A stretch of DNA of 37,299 nt from an uncultured Planctomycetaceae bacterium (GCA_913031625.1 CAJWGB010000025.1:1-37299), one strand, 5' to 3'. Counted from the first letter of the stretch, positions 24,385 through 33,231 are shown. Numbers and translations: made by a program. The notes: generated by a model from the letters alone, not told the origin.

Positions 24385-25260
24385 ATGTCAGTCCGCTCAG
24401 TCATCTCATGCACACTTCTGTTGGTCGCCAGCACGACAGCGACGGCCCAGGATCGAATTCAGTGGAAGTTCTCAACAGGAGACACGCTCAATTACAAGAT
24501 CCTGCAGAAGATGGACACCTCCACCAAACTCGGACAGCAGATCATCAAACAGTCCGTCCTTCAGGAGATTCAGATGTCCTGGAAGACAGTTGGAAATGGC
24601 GCTTCCAGTACGGTGATCGAACAGGTGTTTGATCGGGTGAAGCTGAAAATGGAGGGCGGCGCTGCCGGTGAAGTAAGCTTCGACAGCGCGAAACCTCAGG
24701 AGACTGACAACCCGGTCATTGCTGCCATGGCGAAGTCATTTTCCAGTATTGTCGGCGAGAAGTTTCAGCTCAACATGCGTCCAAGTGGAGCTGTGACTGA
24801 CGTTAAAATCCCGAAGAAGCTGCTTGATGCAGTTCAGGATTCTCAGGCCGGTCGGGAGGGAGTCCTCACTGAACAGATGCTGAAGGACATGATGAAGAAG
24901 TCCGCAGTGATGCTGCCGGAGAATGCCGTTTCTGTGGGCGATAAATGGAAGACGAATCAGGACGTCGATATGCCGTTCGGAAAAATGAGCATCAACTCTG
25001 TGATGACCTATCAGAAGAAGGAAGATGGAATTGCCACAATCAATTTCACTCCGACCGTCACGATCAAGCCTCGGGAGGGGATTCCTGTGACAGTGGAACT
25101 CAGTAGTGCCGCCGGGCGAGGCCAGATCCTGTTCGATCTCAATAAGGGAGTCGTAAGTACGTCACAACTGGTTCTGAAGCTCGAATTAAACATCACGACC
25201 AATGGGCAGAAGATCCCTCAGGTGATTCTGAATGAGACCCTGATGAAGCTTTCCAATTAG
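24385..25260 (+). CDS. Secreted DUF6263-like protein of unknown function
   Basis: A protein of 291 residues from the ATG at 24385 (GGAG lies 7 bases before it; a GTG at 24367 is less likely). The signal peptide is MSVRSVISCTLLLVASTTATA. The mature part begins IQWKFSTGDTLNYKILQKMD, a motif of the DUF6263 family common in planctomycetes, and has the pattern of a beta-rich lipocalin-like protein (PENAVSVGDKWKTNQDVDMPFG, VELSSAAGRGQILFDLNKGVV). No catalytic motif is visible. It is probably periplasmic; no partner is evident. It stands alone between the upstream terminator and the membrane-protein gene 222 bp downstream. Confidence 0.8.
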   Translation: MSVRSVISCTLLLVASTTATAQDRIQWKFSTGDTLNYKILQKMDTSTKLGQQIIKQSVLQEIQMSWKTVGNGASSTVIEQVFDRVKLKMEGGAAGEVSFDSAKPQETDNPVIAAMAKSFSSIVGEKFQLNMRPSGAVTDVKIPKKLLDAVQDSQAGREGVLTEQMLKDMMKKSAVMLPENAVSVGDKWKTNQDVDMPFGKMSINSVMTYQKKEDGIATINFTPTVTIKPREGIPVTVELSSAAGRGQILFDLNKGVVSTSQLVLKLELNITTNGQKIPQVILNETLMKLSN

Positions 25261-25482
25261 AGGCAGTGCGAAAACCGATGCTGCGGATCGAAGACTCAGC
25301 AAATACCGTAATTGCCGAGCAAGCTGGATCGGTTCCCGGTTGAGGTCCGATTCCTGAGTCGGCTGAGTGATTAGAAACGCCGGACGAGATTCTCACAGAG
25401 AAGAACGTCAAGCGTTTTTTTGTGTCCCTCCGGTTTGCGCTTATGATGGGCTTCCTCCTCCCTGTTCTCGCAGAGTAGTGAC

Positions 25483-26040
25483 GTGAAGCGGATCTTTTTG
25501 ACACTGGCAGTCGTTGCCGCCATCCTCGTGATTATCACGATCGTGATGGGCCTGAGTATTGGTGATGCCACTCGGGTAGACCGTGCTGTCCAGCGAAGTG
25601 TGAGCAATCACTTCTTAATGGGGATGGCTGCGCTCGCCTTCTGTCTGCTTGTGCACGCGATCAGTCTGACTTATTTCATGGGGACCGGTCGATGGCTCGA
25701 AGAGACTTCGAATGCGTACTCACTGGGCGACTCGTATTATGAGTCAAGCAAGAAGATCAAATACGGAACTCTGCCAGGGCTGACTGCATGCGTGGTCCTG
25801 TTGATCACGACGGCGGGTCTGGGGGCGGTTGCGGATCCCGGGACAATGACCTCGCTCGGCAATCCATTCGGATTCACTGATGCCCAGATCCACTTTTTTG
25901 CGGCCTGCCTCACAGCCCTGATCAACGTGGGGGTGAACTTCTCCCAGTATGTCGCAATCTCCAGGAACTCGGCGGTTGTCGAACAGGTGCTTGCGGAGGT
26001 GCGACGAATCCGTCAGGAACGCGGATTGCCGGTTGAGTAG
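25483..26040 (+). CDS. Four-helix membrane protein of unknown function
   Basis: A protein of 185 residues from a GTG at 25483. Four hydrophobic stretches are seen: residues 3-23 (IFLTLAVVAAILVIITIVMG), 42-63 (FLMGMAALAFCLLVHAISLTY), about 100-120 (LTACVVLLITTAGLGAVA) and about 137-160 (HFFAACLTALINVGVNFSQYVAI), with a short charged C-terminal tail that may form a coiled coil (VVEQVLAEVRRIRQERG). I recognise no family. The gene is followed at once by the 11-bp triplicate repeat. Confidence 0.72.
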   Translation: MKRIFLTLAVVAAILVIITIVMGLSIGDATRVDRAVQRSVSNHFLMGMAALAFCLLVHAISLTYFMGTGRWLEETSNAYSLGDSYYESSKKIKYGTLPGLTACVVLLITTAGLGAVADPGTMTSLGNPFGFTDAQIHFFAACLTALINVGVNFSQYVAISRNSAVVEQVLAEVRRIRQERGLPVE

Positions 26041-26078
26041 CGCGTTGTTTGCGCGTTGTTTGCGCGTTGTTTGCGCGG
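26041..26078. repeat. Three perfect copies of an 11-bp repeat directly after a stop codon
   Basis: The unit CGCGTTGTTTG occurs at 26041-26051, 26052-26062 and 26063-26073, then a partial copy CGCGG. It begins at the base after the TAG of the 4-TM protein gene. The unit with flanking bases (CGCGTTGTTTGCGG) also occurs once at 11649-11662 just past the ketosynthase stop. It has no strong self-complementarity. Confidence 0.9.
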
Positions 26079-26363
26079 CTTGTGGTTACAGAGTCACTCT
26101 CAGCGACCGCAGTCGGACTGCCTGGAGTCAGTCAAACGGCAGAAATCGCCGGTTTGTCGAACTGGGGCGAGGCTGCCTGATCACTGACACCCGTCCAGTC
26201 CGTTCAATCCAGAATATCTCTTTCTGGCCTGTCGATGATGTCGGAGAATGGGTTAAGAAACGGGTCGGCGGGATTGCCGTTCTGCTCTGCAGATCAGGAT
26301 GTCCGGTGCTGTCCCTGAACAGAAACGACCGTCAAACGGGACGGCGGGGTGCGCAGTCAGAAC
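26079..26363. other. Intergenic region with no recognisable feature
   Basis: Together with the repeat before it, this forms a 323-bp gap between the 4-TM protein and the lipoprotein gene. I see no gene, strong hairpin or clear promoter in it. Confidence 0.5.
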
Positions 26364-27215
26364 ATGAAGTACGAAGTGAAACGAACAGCAGCCTGTTTGT
26401 TGTTGATGTTAACGACGGGTTGCACCTGGCCAGGTACGGCTGCCCGGCAATCGGTCGTGACGGCGTTGCCCGTTGAGGCAGCACCACGGTTTCGGCTGTT
26501 TGAAGATCGCCCCGCAGTTTCGACTGTGTCGCATCAGCTTGAGCCACGGGTGGAACTGGTTGACGAGCGAAGTGATGAAGAGCAGCGTTATTATCCGGGC
26601 GAAACTCACTCGGCTCATTCTGCCGACGCGATCACAGTGTTGCCGATGGAGAGTTTTGAGCCTCACCTGCAAGAGGTACTGAGTGAAGCAACCATCCGGT
26701 CGCTGGATGATGCTCTGGCATATCAGTCCATCAGGATCCACGTTACGTCTCTCCATGCAGCACTGGATGAGAGGGCGCGAGCGGAAAAGGATCATCTCAT
26801 TGCTGCCGGTCGACTTGATGATGAGGCTGCGAAAGAACTCGATGAATCAGAGGAACGCTGGAAGCAGGATGGAGATGGTCAGGTGGCGCGATTCATGTTC
26901 TGGCACGCAGTTGTCGAGCCATTGAAGACACGAGCGGCGCGAAAGAACCGAGATAAGAAGCTGACACTGGCGTCTCAGACCATTCCGGTTGCCCTGACAG
27001 AAGGTAAGAAATCAGGCTGGAACGGCTGCCTCCAGGCAACTGTACGGCTGCAGCCCACGTCCGGAGTCACTCGAGAAATCCCTGTTTCAGTCCACGTCAC
27101 GGCTCCTCGTACGGATCACGAGACAGTTGATCAGCAGATTCGGAGTCTCGTGGATTCAATGGTCTCAGAATTTGGGCATAAACTTGGTCAGGCAGAACGG
27201 GCTGATGAGTCGTAA
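26364..27215 (+). CDS. Lipoprotein of unknown function
   Basis: A protein of 283 residues from the ATG at 26364 (a GTG at 26349 is in frame but adds nothing typical). The leader MKYEVKRTAACLLLMLTTGC ends in lipobox LTTGC with Cys20 lipidated. The middle (residues 95-190) is strongly charged and helical (LHAALDERARAEKDHLIAAG, LDESEERWKQDGDG), suggesting a coiled coil. The C-terminal part (about 200-270) is beta-like (LQATVRLQPTSGVTREIPVSVHV). No family is recognised. It lies between the membrane-protein gene and the ketosynthase-III-like gene on the same strand, 141 bp from the latter. Confidence 0.75.
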   Translation: MKYEVKRTAACLLLMLTTGCTWPGTAARQSVVTALPVEAAPRFRLFEDRPAVSTVSHQLEPRVELVDERSDEEQRYYPGETHSAHSADAITVLPMESFEPHLQEVLSEATIRSLDDALAYQSIRIHVTSLHAALDERARAEKDHLIAAGRLDDEAAKELDESEERWKQDGDGQVARFMFWHAVVEPLKTRAARKNRDKKLTLASQTIPVALTEGKKSGWNGCLQATVRLQPTSGVTREIPVSVHVTAPRTDHETVDQQIRSLVDSMVSEFGHKLGQAERADES

Positions 27216-27356
27216 CAGAGGTGGTTGTCTGTGGATTTTGTAATTGTGGGCTTTCCTGCCACGCAGGCCATGGTTTCGTGCTGATCACATGAATTATGAT
27301 TGACCACTCAGGGCTATCCAGAATCTCAACGCCTGAACAGGCAGCCGGTTGTGAGG

Positions 27357-28517
27357 ATGAAGGACTCTTCCTTTCACAATTCAAATCACCTGATTGGAAT
27401 CAGTCACGCCGTTGATCTCTTTGAACAGTCCGATCTGTTTCAGGAGATTGACAACGACACTGTATTGCGGTTGTCTCAACTCGGCGGGGCACCTGGCTTT
27501 TCGAATACACGCAGCATCCTGAAGTCCACCGGCATTGAGACACGCCGGCTCCTGTCGGAGACAGTAAGTCCCCATGATCTTGCCTGTCGACTCCTTCAGT
27601 GCCTTGAAGCTGACAGTGGTGTTGCGGCTGGTGATTTCGATCAGATTCTTCTTTGCCATTCTCACACCGACCCGACAGCGGCCGATGAGATGGCTCATAC
27701 GCTGGCGATGCGAGTTGGGCTTCCGGAGTCGTCAGTTACGGGATTCAACTTTGGCTGCTCCGGTTACCTGAAGCTGATGGATGAGGGAGTTCAGCTGCTC
27801 GTCAACAAACCCGCAGGTTCCCGAGTCGCACTGTTGACGGTAGAGACTCCTGAGTTCTGGCACGATGCAGCGGATCGACTCTTCTGCGGAATTGTCTCGG
27901 CCGGAGCAACCGCAACGATTCTGGAGGCAGGACGAGGTCTGCCGGTTTCCGCTGTCCGTAGTGATGACTTTGAAGTGCCGGCCGGTTGTCGGCCCAATCC
28001 CGCTCCGCTGTTCCACAGGGAAACGGCGGATGTTTTCGATTTCAGGGGCCAGCCATGCAGAAGAACGGTGATGCGAATGAACGCTGAGCCGGTGTTCCTG
28101 AATGGCATAGAGCTGATGCTGGATAATCTGAGATCGGCATTGCTGTCACTCGATGTGGAAGAGGGGCAACGAATTGTCGTGGCCCCGCATCAGCCGAGTG
28201 GAAAGCTGTTGAAGGCACTGATCGCCGCCGCATCTCAGGAGTTTCCTCACCTTGAGTTTCTGAATAACCTCAGAGGGTTTGGAAACACAATCTCGTCGTC
28301 GGTTCCCACTCTTGTCACTCGCCTGCCCGAAGTGCTGGCCGAAAACGGTCTGGACCCGATTACGGAAGGTGACCACGTCGTTCTGCTGGCCGCTGGAATC
28401 TGCATGGATGAAATCGCAGACCATATGTCGGCCGGCCACGCCTGCGTCCACTGGAAGGCGAATGCTCTGAATGTCAAACCGGATTTTCGCGAATCCGGAA
28501 TCGTTCACGCTGCCTGA
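27357..28517 (+). CDS. FabH-fold (KAS III-like) beta-ketoacyl synthase
   Basis: A protein of 386 residues from the ATG at 27357 (a TTG at 27300 gives a longer form). The thiolase-fold KAS III triad is complete: Cys134 in FNFGCSGYLKL, His278 in VVAPHQPSGKLL and Asn310 in LRGFGNTISSSVP. The latter is close to the FabH YGNTSSAS block. LLCHSHTD near residue 99 and RLFCGIVSAGATATILEA near 174 match the family's GDGAGA region with changes. KAS III enzymes condense an acyl-CoA starter with malonyl-ACP, or make acyl-acyl condensations in specialised lipids and polyketides. With no neighbouring acp or reductase, the pathway is unknown. It ends 37 bases from the convergent oxidoreductase gene. Confidence 0.88.
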   Translation: MKDSSFHNSNHLIGISHAVDLFEQSDLFQEIDNDTVLRLSQLGGAPGFSNTRSILKSTGIETRRLLSETVSPHDLACRLLQCLEADSGVAAGDFDQILLCHSHTDPTAADEMAHTLAMRVGLPESSVTGFNFGCSGYLKLMDEGVQLLVNKPAGSRVALLTVETPEFWHDAADRLFCGIVSAGATATILEAGRGLPVSAVRSDDFEVPAGCRPNPAPLFHRETADVFDFRGQPCRRTVMRMNAEPVFLNGIELMLDNLRSALLSLDVEEGQRIVVAPHQPSGKLLKALIAAASQEFPHLEFLNNLRGFGNTISSSVPTLVTRLPEVLAENGLDPITEGDHVVLLAAGICMDEIADHMSAGHACVHWKANALNVKPDFRESGIVHAA

Positions 28518-28554
28518 GGACGCAATGATCTGAGTCCGACCATCGCTTCGCGCT

Positions 28555-30120
28555 CTACCGCGTCCATGCCAGCCAGCGGGCAAACAGTCGTTTGACGAAT
28601 GGTGTCAGTCGGGTGCGATTGTATAAGTCTCCCAGTCGGCGGATTGCCTCCGCCTGCGTCGGGTACGGGTGAATCGTACTGCCAATTGCTGACAGACCAA
28701 CGCCTTTCGCCAGTCTGAGAACCTTCTTCCACTTTGGAACGCGTCGGTTGAGCGTCATTGCCAGGGTGATCTCATTGATCATGTTGCCAGCGTCTTCAGC
28801 AACAATGGTCGCGCCCACGATCTCGTCGGTTCCCCTGCGCACGTGTGCTCTCACGAAGCCGTCTGTTTGTCCATCGAGAACTGCCCGATCCACGTCTTTG
28901 AGATCAACCGTAAAGGTGTCCACTTCGATTCCGTCAGCACTGGCTGCTTCCGCGGTCAGGCCAACGTGAGCGAGTTCCGGCGATGTGTAGGTGCACCAGG
29001 GAATTGTGAGTGCACTCGCTTTCGCGCGGCCGTGAAACAGTGTGTTCTGAATGACGATTCGTGCGAGGAAATCGGCGGAGTGAGTGAACTTGAATTTGCT
29101 GCACACATCGCCCGCTGCGTAGATGTTCCTGTTTGACGTTTGCAGACGGTCATTGACTTTGATGCCGGTCCGTTCGTCAAACTCCACACCAATTCCATCA
29201 AGATTGAGGTCGGATACGTTGGGACTGCGTCCGATCCCGACGAGCACTTTGTCGACGACAACCTCGTGCTCGCTTCCTCCCTGCTCATAGACGACAGCTG
29301 TCCGGCCGTCCTGCTGCTTAAGGCGTTTGGTGGTGGCCTTGAGCTGAAAGTCGACTCCGTCCGTCGTCATGGCATCCTGAACGATGAGTGCGGCGTCCGG
29401 GTCCTCTCTGGCAAGGATGTGATCCGCCATCTCAATCTGAGTCACAGCGCATCCCAGACGAGCGAAACTCTGAGCCATTTCGCTGCCGATCGGTCCGCCA
29501 CCGATCACTGCCATACTCTTAGGGAGTTCTGTCAGTGAAAAGACAGTCTCGTTGGTTAGCGCACCACACTCTTTTAAGCCGGGAATCGGAAGTTCTGCAG
29601 GACGAGCGCCCGTACAGATGACCGCGCGGCGAAACTCAAGTTCCTGACCGGCGACTGAGACTTTGTTGTTGCTGACGAAACTGGCTGACCCCTGGTAGAC
29701 ATCAATTCCGAGATCGGAAAAACGCGCGACCGAGTCGTGATGGCTCATGTCTGCGCGGAGCTTTCGCATGCGATCCATGGCGGTCGTAAAATCGGCCTGC
29801 CAGTCTGCTGGAACATTCACTCCAAATTCAGCGGCCTTCCTCACGGCCGCTGCCGCGCGGGCGGCGCTGATCACTCCCTTCGATGGAACGCAGCCAACAT
29901 TGAGGCAGTCGCCCCCCATGAGCTCTCGCTCAATCAGGGCAACTTTCGCGCCGAGGCCTGCTGCACCTGCAGCGGTGACAAGTCCGGCCGGTCCGGCTCC
30001 AATAACAACAAGGTTATAGCGGCCCTCGGGAGTCGGATTCACATAGTCTGAGGGAGCAACTTCTGACTGCAGCTTCTGATTGTGAGCGTCGAATGGCTGC
30101 AGCTGGGGAAGGTCGGACAT
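28555..30120 (-). CDS. FAD-dependent pyridine nucleotide-disulfide oxidoreductase (mercuric-reductase/lipoamide-dehydrogenase type)
   Basis: A protein of 521 residues from the ATG at 30120 (GGA seven bases upstream; 30132 is an alternative). After a 35-residue N-terminal segment comes the FAD motif VVIGAGPAGLVTAAGAAGLG. The redox pair is Cys72/Cys77 in GGDCLNVGCVPSK, and the NAD(P) motif is VIGGGPIGSEMAQ. TSNRNIYAAGDVCSKFKFTH is the second FAD motif, and the C-terminal dimerisation domain ends with IHPYPTQAEAIRRLGD, containing the catalytic His. The C-terminal Cys pair and N-terminal metal-binding domain of MerA are missing, so mercury reduction is unlikely. A tail TPFVKRLFARWLAWTR follows. 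The physiological disulfide substrate is unknown. It is convergent with the KAS III-like gene. Confidence 0.9.
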   Translation of the reverse strand: MSDLPQLQPFDAHNQKLQSEVAPSDYVNPTPEGRYNLVVIGAGPAGLVTAAGAAGLGAKVALIERELMGGDCLNVGCVPSKGVISAARAAAAVRKAAEFGVNVPADWQADFTTAMDRMRKLRADMSHHDSVARFSDLGIDVYQGSASFVSNNKVSVAGQELEFRRAVICTGARPAELPIPGLKECGALTNETVFSLTELPKSMAVIGGGPIGSEMAQSFARLGCAVTQIEMADHILAREDPDAALIVQDAMTTDGVDFQLKATTKRLKQQDGRTAVVYEQGGSEHEVVVDKVLVGIGRSPNVSDLNLDGIGVEFDERTGIKVNDRLQTSNRNIYAAGDVCSKFKFTHSADFLARIVIQNTLFHGRAKASALTIPWCTYTSPELAHVGLTAEAASADGIEVDTFTVDLKDVDRAVLDGQTDGFVRAHVRRGTDEIVGATIVAEDAGNMINEITLAMTLNRRVPKWKKVLRLAKGVGLSAIGSTIHPYPTQAEAIRRLGDLYNRTRLTPFVKRLFARWLAWTR

Positions 30121-30200
30121 TGATGATTCCATGCATTTGTGAAGCGGTTCACAGGTTATGACGCCACCTGCCGCGTCTGTCTTACTTCGTCACCATGCAC

Positions 30201-30231
30201 AAAAAAGCCCCGAACTCAGGGAGTTCGGGGC
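30201..30231 (-). terminator. Strong intrinsic terminator after the Gfo/Idh gene
   Basis: Perfect 11-bp stem GCCCCGAACTC / GAGTTCGGGGC (plus-strand arms 30207-30217 and 30221-30231) with a 3-base loop. On the minus strand the stem is followed by six T (plus-strand A at 30201-30206). It terminates the Gfo/Idh transcript 26 bases after its stop and separates it from the oxidoreductase gene downstream. Confidence 0.94.
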
Positions 30232-30256
30232 GACTGTTTGAGTGAGTGAAACGCAC

Positions 30257-31633
30257 CTATGCGTATTCGCGATTCTTAACCAGGCCTGGATACGGAATTG
30301 GATACTTTCCATCGGCTTTTGGCTGAAGAGGTGAATCACTTTCCAGAGTCAGCTGGTCGATGCCCGGAGCAAATTCGTGTTCATTGTTCATCATTTCATC
30401 CAGCGTGATCGTCTGACCGGTATGAGCCGCCCAACGTCCCATGCTGGTGACCAGACTGGCCATACAGCCTCGCTGAACTTCATTGTACGGCTTGTCTTCA
30501 CGAATGGCTTCAATGAGATGTTCCCATTCTGCCTGGTAGGGGTTGTGTCGTTCCGGCTGAGGATACTCCCATGCCAGATTTGCGGCATCCATCGCATGCC
30601 CCTTGTAGATGCGAGCTCGCGACGGCCAGTGAGACTGAGAACTGATGACGCCCAGTCCCTTTGATCCGTGAGCATAGCTTGCGAATTCGGAATGGCAGCC
30701 TGGAATTGTTCGGCCATTCATGAAGAACTTCGTTCCATCCTCGAAGGTGTACTCAATCGAATAGGTATCGAAATTCTGATCCACGCTGTCGCCACGATAG
30801 TGCCGACCACCAGACGCTTTCGCTTCGACAGGCCATGCATTCTTCATCCAGCAGGATTCGTCAATGTTGTGAATCAGGAAGTCACTGACTGCTCCGCCAC
30901 TTAGCCACAGGAATCCATGGAAGTGTTTGATCTGATACATCAGATCACTCATCTTGTCATTCGCCGGTTTAGGGGGAACAGCCGCAGAACCGGTTGGACC
31001 TGCCATGCGGTAGGCTCGCAGCAGGTTGATCTCTCCCAGCTCACCATTCTGGATTCGTTCAAACAGCTCACGACGGGCGTCACAGTGTCGGCACATGAGG
31101 CCAACAGCAACCTTCAGGTTCTTTTCCAGAGCCTTCTCATTCAGTGCCAGCATCCTGCGTGTGGCAGGCCCGTCGACCGTGACCGGTTTTTCCATGAACA
31201 CGTTCAGGCCACGTTCGATAGCGTACGTGTAGTGTACCCAACGAAATCCAGGTGGAGTTGTCAGGATGACGATGTCGCCCGGACGCAGGACATCCATTGC
31301 TTTCTTATAAGCATCAAAGCCGATGTACCTGTTTTCGTCAGCAACATCGAGGCGGCCGTTTTCGGAGAAGTTTTTGGCAAGATTGCCGTGACTGTTTTTG
31401 AGATTGCTCTCAAACACGTCTGCCATTGCAACCATCTTCAGTGGGCTGTCGACAGACAGAGCGTTGGTTGCTGCACCTGTGCCACGTCCACCGCAGCCGA
31501 CCAGTGCGAGTTGAATTGTATTGTCTTCATCCGCGTAAGCCCGCGCAGGGAGCGCTGATGTGAGTGTGGCGGCGGCAGCGCCAGCGGTTGCAGATGTTTT
31601 TAAGAAACTGCGACGGGAAGGATCGCCAGTCAT
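30257..31633 (-). CDS. Tat-exported Gfo/Idh/MocA family oxidoreductase
   Basis: A protein of 458 residues from the ATG at 31633, where GGAG lies 7 bases upstream. An open frame continues to 31804 but lacks a leader. The N-terminus is a twin-arginine signal, SRRSFLKTSATAGAAAATLTSALPARAYA. NAD(P)-binding LALVGCGGRGTGAATNAL follows at about residue 43, and FMEKPVTVDGPATRRML is the EKP motif. The C-terminal half has the planctomycete form (HFHGFLWLSGGAVSDFLIHNIDESCWMKNAWP, YRGDSVDQNFDTYSIEYTFEDG). Such periplasmic members usually act on sugars or glycoside-derived polyols; the substrate is unknown. It is divergent from the DUF1501 gene with 164 bp between the starts, and ends in a strong terminator. 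Confidence 0.92.
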   Translation of the reverse strand: MTGDPSRRSFLKTSATAGAAAATLTSALPARAYADEDNTIQLALVGCGGRGTGAATNALSVDSPLKMVAMADVFESNLKNSHGNLAKNFSENGRLDVADENRYIGFDAYKKAMDVLRPGDIVILTTPPGFRWVHYTYAIERGLNVFMEKPVTVDGPATRRMLALNEKALEKNLKVAVGLMCRHCDARRELFERIQNGELGEINLLRAYRMAGPTGSAAVPPKPANDKMSDLMYQIKHFHGFLWLSGGAVSDFLIHNIDESCWMKNAWPVEAKASGGRHYRGDSVDQNFDTYSIEYTFEDGTKFFMNGRTIPGCHSEFASYAHGSKGLGVISSQSHWPSRARIYKGHAMDAANLAWEYPQPERHNPYQAEWEHLIEAIREDKPYNEVQRGCMASLVTSMGRWAAHTGQTITLDEMMNNEHEFAPGIDQLTLESDSPLQPKADGKYPIPYPGLVKNREYA

Positions 31634-31686
31634 GGAGAAACTCCGAGTTAAGAAGGAATAATCTGAATGCTGACGGGTGTCGCCAG

Positions 31687-31705
31687 AAACTCGATTATTG
31701 AGTTT
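31687..31705. promoter_or_regulatory. Palindromic operator candidate between divergent Gfo/Idh and DUF1501 genes
   Basis: AAACTC (31687-31692) and GAGTTT (31700-31705) flank GATTATT; counting the inner pairs, 8 of 9 positions are complementary, giving a near-perfect 19-bp palindrome. It lies in the middle of the 164-bp gap, 54 bases from the Gfo/Idh start and 93 from the DUF1501 start, where a shared regulator could act on both. AT-rich dyads of this size are typical of dimeric repressors. Confidence 0.45.
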
Positions 31706-31797
31706 TCCGAAACGATTTGGAAGCCGCCGACACACTCCCGAGCAGTTCGCAGCGGGAATTGGTCTGATCGACGGAACACTGTCGACCTGCGGAATCC

Positions 31798-33231
31798 ATG
31801 ACATTAAACTGGATTGCCATGATCAGATCCCACAGGAATATTCCGCACCTGTCTCGCCGGGCTGCTCTTCGGCAGTCGGCAGTGGGATTTGGTTCGCTCG
31901 CTCTTTCCAGCCTGCTGGCTGAAGAATCAAATGCAGCCGTACGCAGGGATCTTTCGATCCAGCCGCCACATTTTGCACCGCGTGCGAAACGCATCATCTT
32001 TCTGTTTATGCACGGTGGACCGTCGCAAGTCGATACCTTTGACTACAAACCGCAGCTTCAGAAAGATGACAATAAGCCGCTTCCGTTTGCGAAGCCGCGA
32101 GTCGTGTCTGCGGCAACCGGTAATCTGCTGAAGAGTCCATTTCAGTTTCAACAGCACGGGCAGTCCGGCGCATGGGTCAGTGAACTGTTTCCCAATGTGG
32201 CTCGGCATGCGGATGATCTGACCATTGTCCGCTCCGTTCACGGATCCAATTCACGGCATGGAGCGGCTCTCCTCGAGCTGCATACCGGAAGCGACACCTT
32301 CGTCCGTCCAAGTCTGGGAAGCTGGCTGGGCTATGGACTGGGAACTGAGAATCAGGATCTTCCGAGTTACATCACCATCTGTCCGTCGCTGACACACGGT
32401 GGAGCCAATAACTGGGGATCCGCATTTCTGCCTGCAGTCTATGCGGGAACCCCGATGGGGAATGCAGGTACGTCGTCTGATCAGGCCCGGATCCCATTCA
32501 TTGAAGGGACAACGAAATCAGACCTGCAGCGGCTTGAGCTGGATCTGCTTGGCAGATTAAATCGCCAGCGCTTGACCGAGACTGGTCCGGATTCCGATCT
32601 TGAAAGTCGAATCGAGTCTTTTGAACTCGCCTTTCGACTTCAGCGCGAAGCTCCTCTTGTTCAGGACATCTCTGCAGAGACCAAAGAGACGCTGGACGCT
32701 TATGGAGTCAATTCCGGTCCCACAAAGGACTTCGGCCTGCAGTGTCTTATGGCGCGTCGGTTCGCCGAACGTGGCGTCAGGTTCATTCAGCTGTCACATA
32801 GTTACAAGTGGGACCAGCACGGCAACCTGAAAGCGGACCATCGTCGGAATGCAATGGAAGTCGACCAGCCCATCTCTGCGTTGCTCACTGATTTAAAGGA
32901 ACGCGGTCTGCTGGAAGATACACTTGTATGGTGGGGAGGAGAGTTCGGGCGGACTCCGGTCGCTCAGGGGCGTGACGGCCGCGACCATAATCCTCACGCC
33001 TGCACGATGTGGTTCTGTGGGGGTGGAATGAAGCCCGGAATTCAATACGGTGAAACCGACGAATATGGCTACTACGCGGTCAGGGACAAGGTTCACTTCC
33101 ATGATCTGCATGCCACGATTCTGCACCAGATGGGCCTGGACCATACCAAACTCACGTACCGTTACGCGGGCCGGGATTTTCGGCTGACCGACGTGCACGG
33201 TGAGATTGTTCATGACATCCTGGATGCCTGA
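31798..33231 (+). CDS. DUF1501 family Tat-exported protein (second copy)
   Basis: A protein of 477 residues; an ATG at 31819 is an alternative start. The twin-arginine leader is SRRAALRQSAVGFGSLALSS. The DUF1501 blocks are KRIIFLFMHGGPSQVDTFDYKP, LPSYITICPSLTHGGANNWG, RRFAERGVRFIQLSHSYKWDQHGN and WWGGEFGRTPVAQGRDGRDHNPHACTMWFCGGG. The last contains the metal-ligand-like Asp/His residues of the sulfatase-like fold. Unlike the copy at 5.7-7.1 kb, it has no DUF1549/DUF1553 partner beside it; it is divergent from the Gfo/Idh gene. The predicted location is the periplasm. Its function is unknown. Confidence 0.93.
   Translation: MTLNWIAMIRSHRNIPHLSRRAALRQSAVGFGSLALSSLLAEESNAAVRRDLSIQPPHFAPRAKRIIFLFMHGGPSQVDTFDYKPQLQKDDNKPLPFAKPRVVSAATGNLLKSPFQFQQHGQSGAWVSELFPNVARHADDLTIVRSVHGSNSRHGAALLELHTGSDTFVRPSLGSWLGYGLGTENQDLPSYITICPSLTHGGANNWGSAFLPAVYAGTPMGNAGTSSDQARIPFIEGTTKSDLQRLELDLLGRLNRQRLTETGPDSDLESRIESFELAFRLQREAPLVQDISAETKETLDAYGVNSGPTKDFGLQCLMARRFAERGVRFIQLSHSYKWDQHGNLKADHRRNAMEVDQPISALLTDLKERGLLEDTLVWWGGEFGRTPVAQGRDGRDHNPHACTMWFCGGGMKPGIQYGETDEYGYYAVRDKVHFHDLHATILHQMGLDHTKLTYRYAGRDFRLTDVHGEIVHDILDA

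Noticed and set aside
25403-25421. AACG-TCAAG-CGTT followed by seven T as an intrinsic terminator
   Set aside because: The stem is only 4 bp with a 5-base loop, too weak to call.
28555-30120. Mercuric reductase MerA
   Set aside because: The C-terminal vicinal Cys pair and N-terminal metal-binding domain are missing; no mer operon genes are near.
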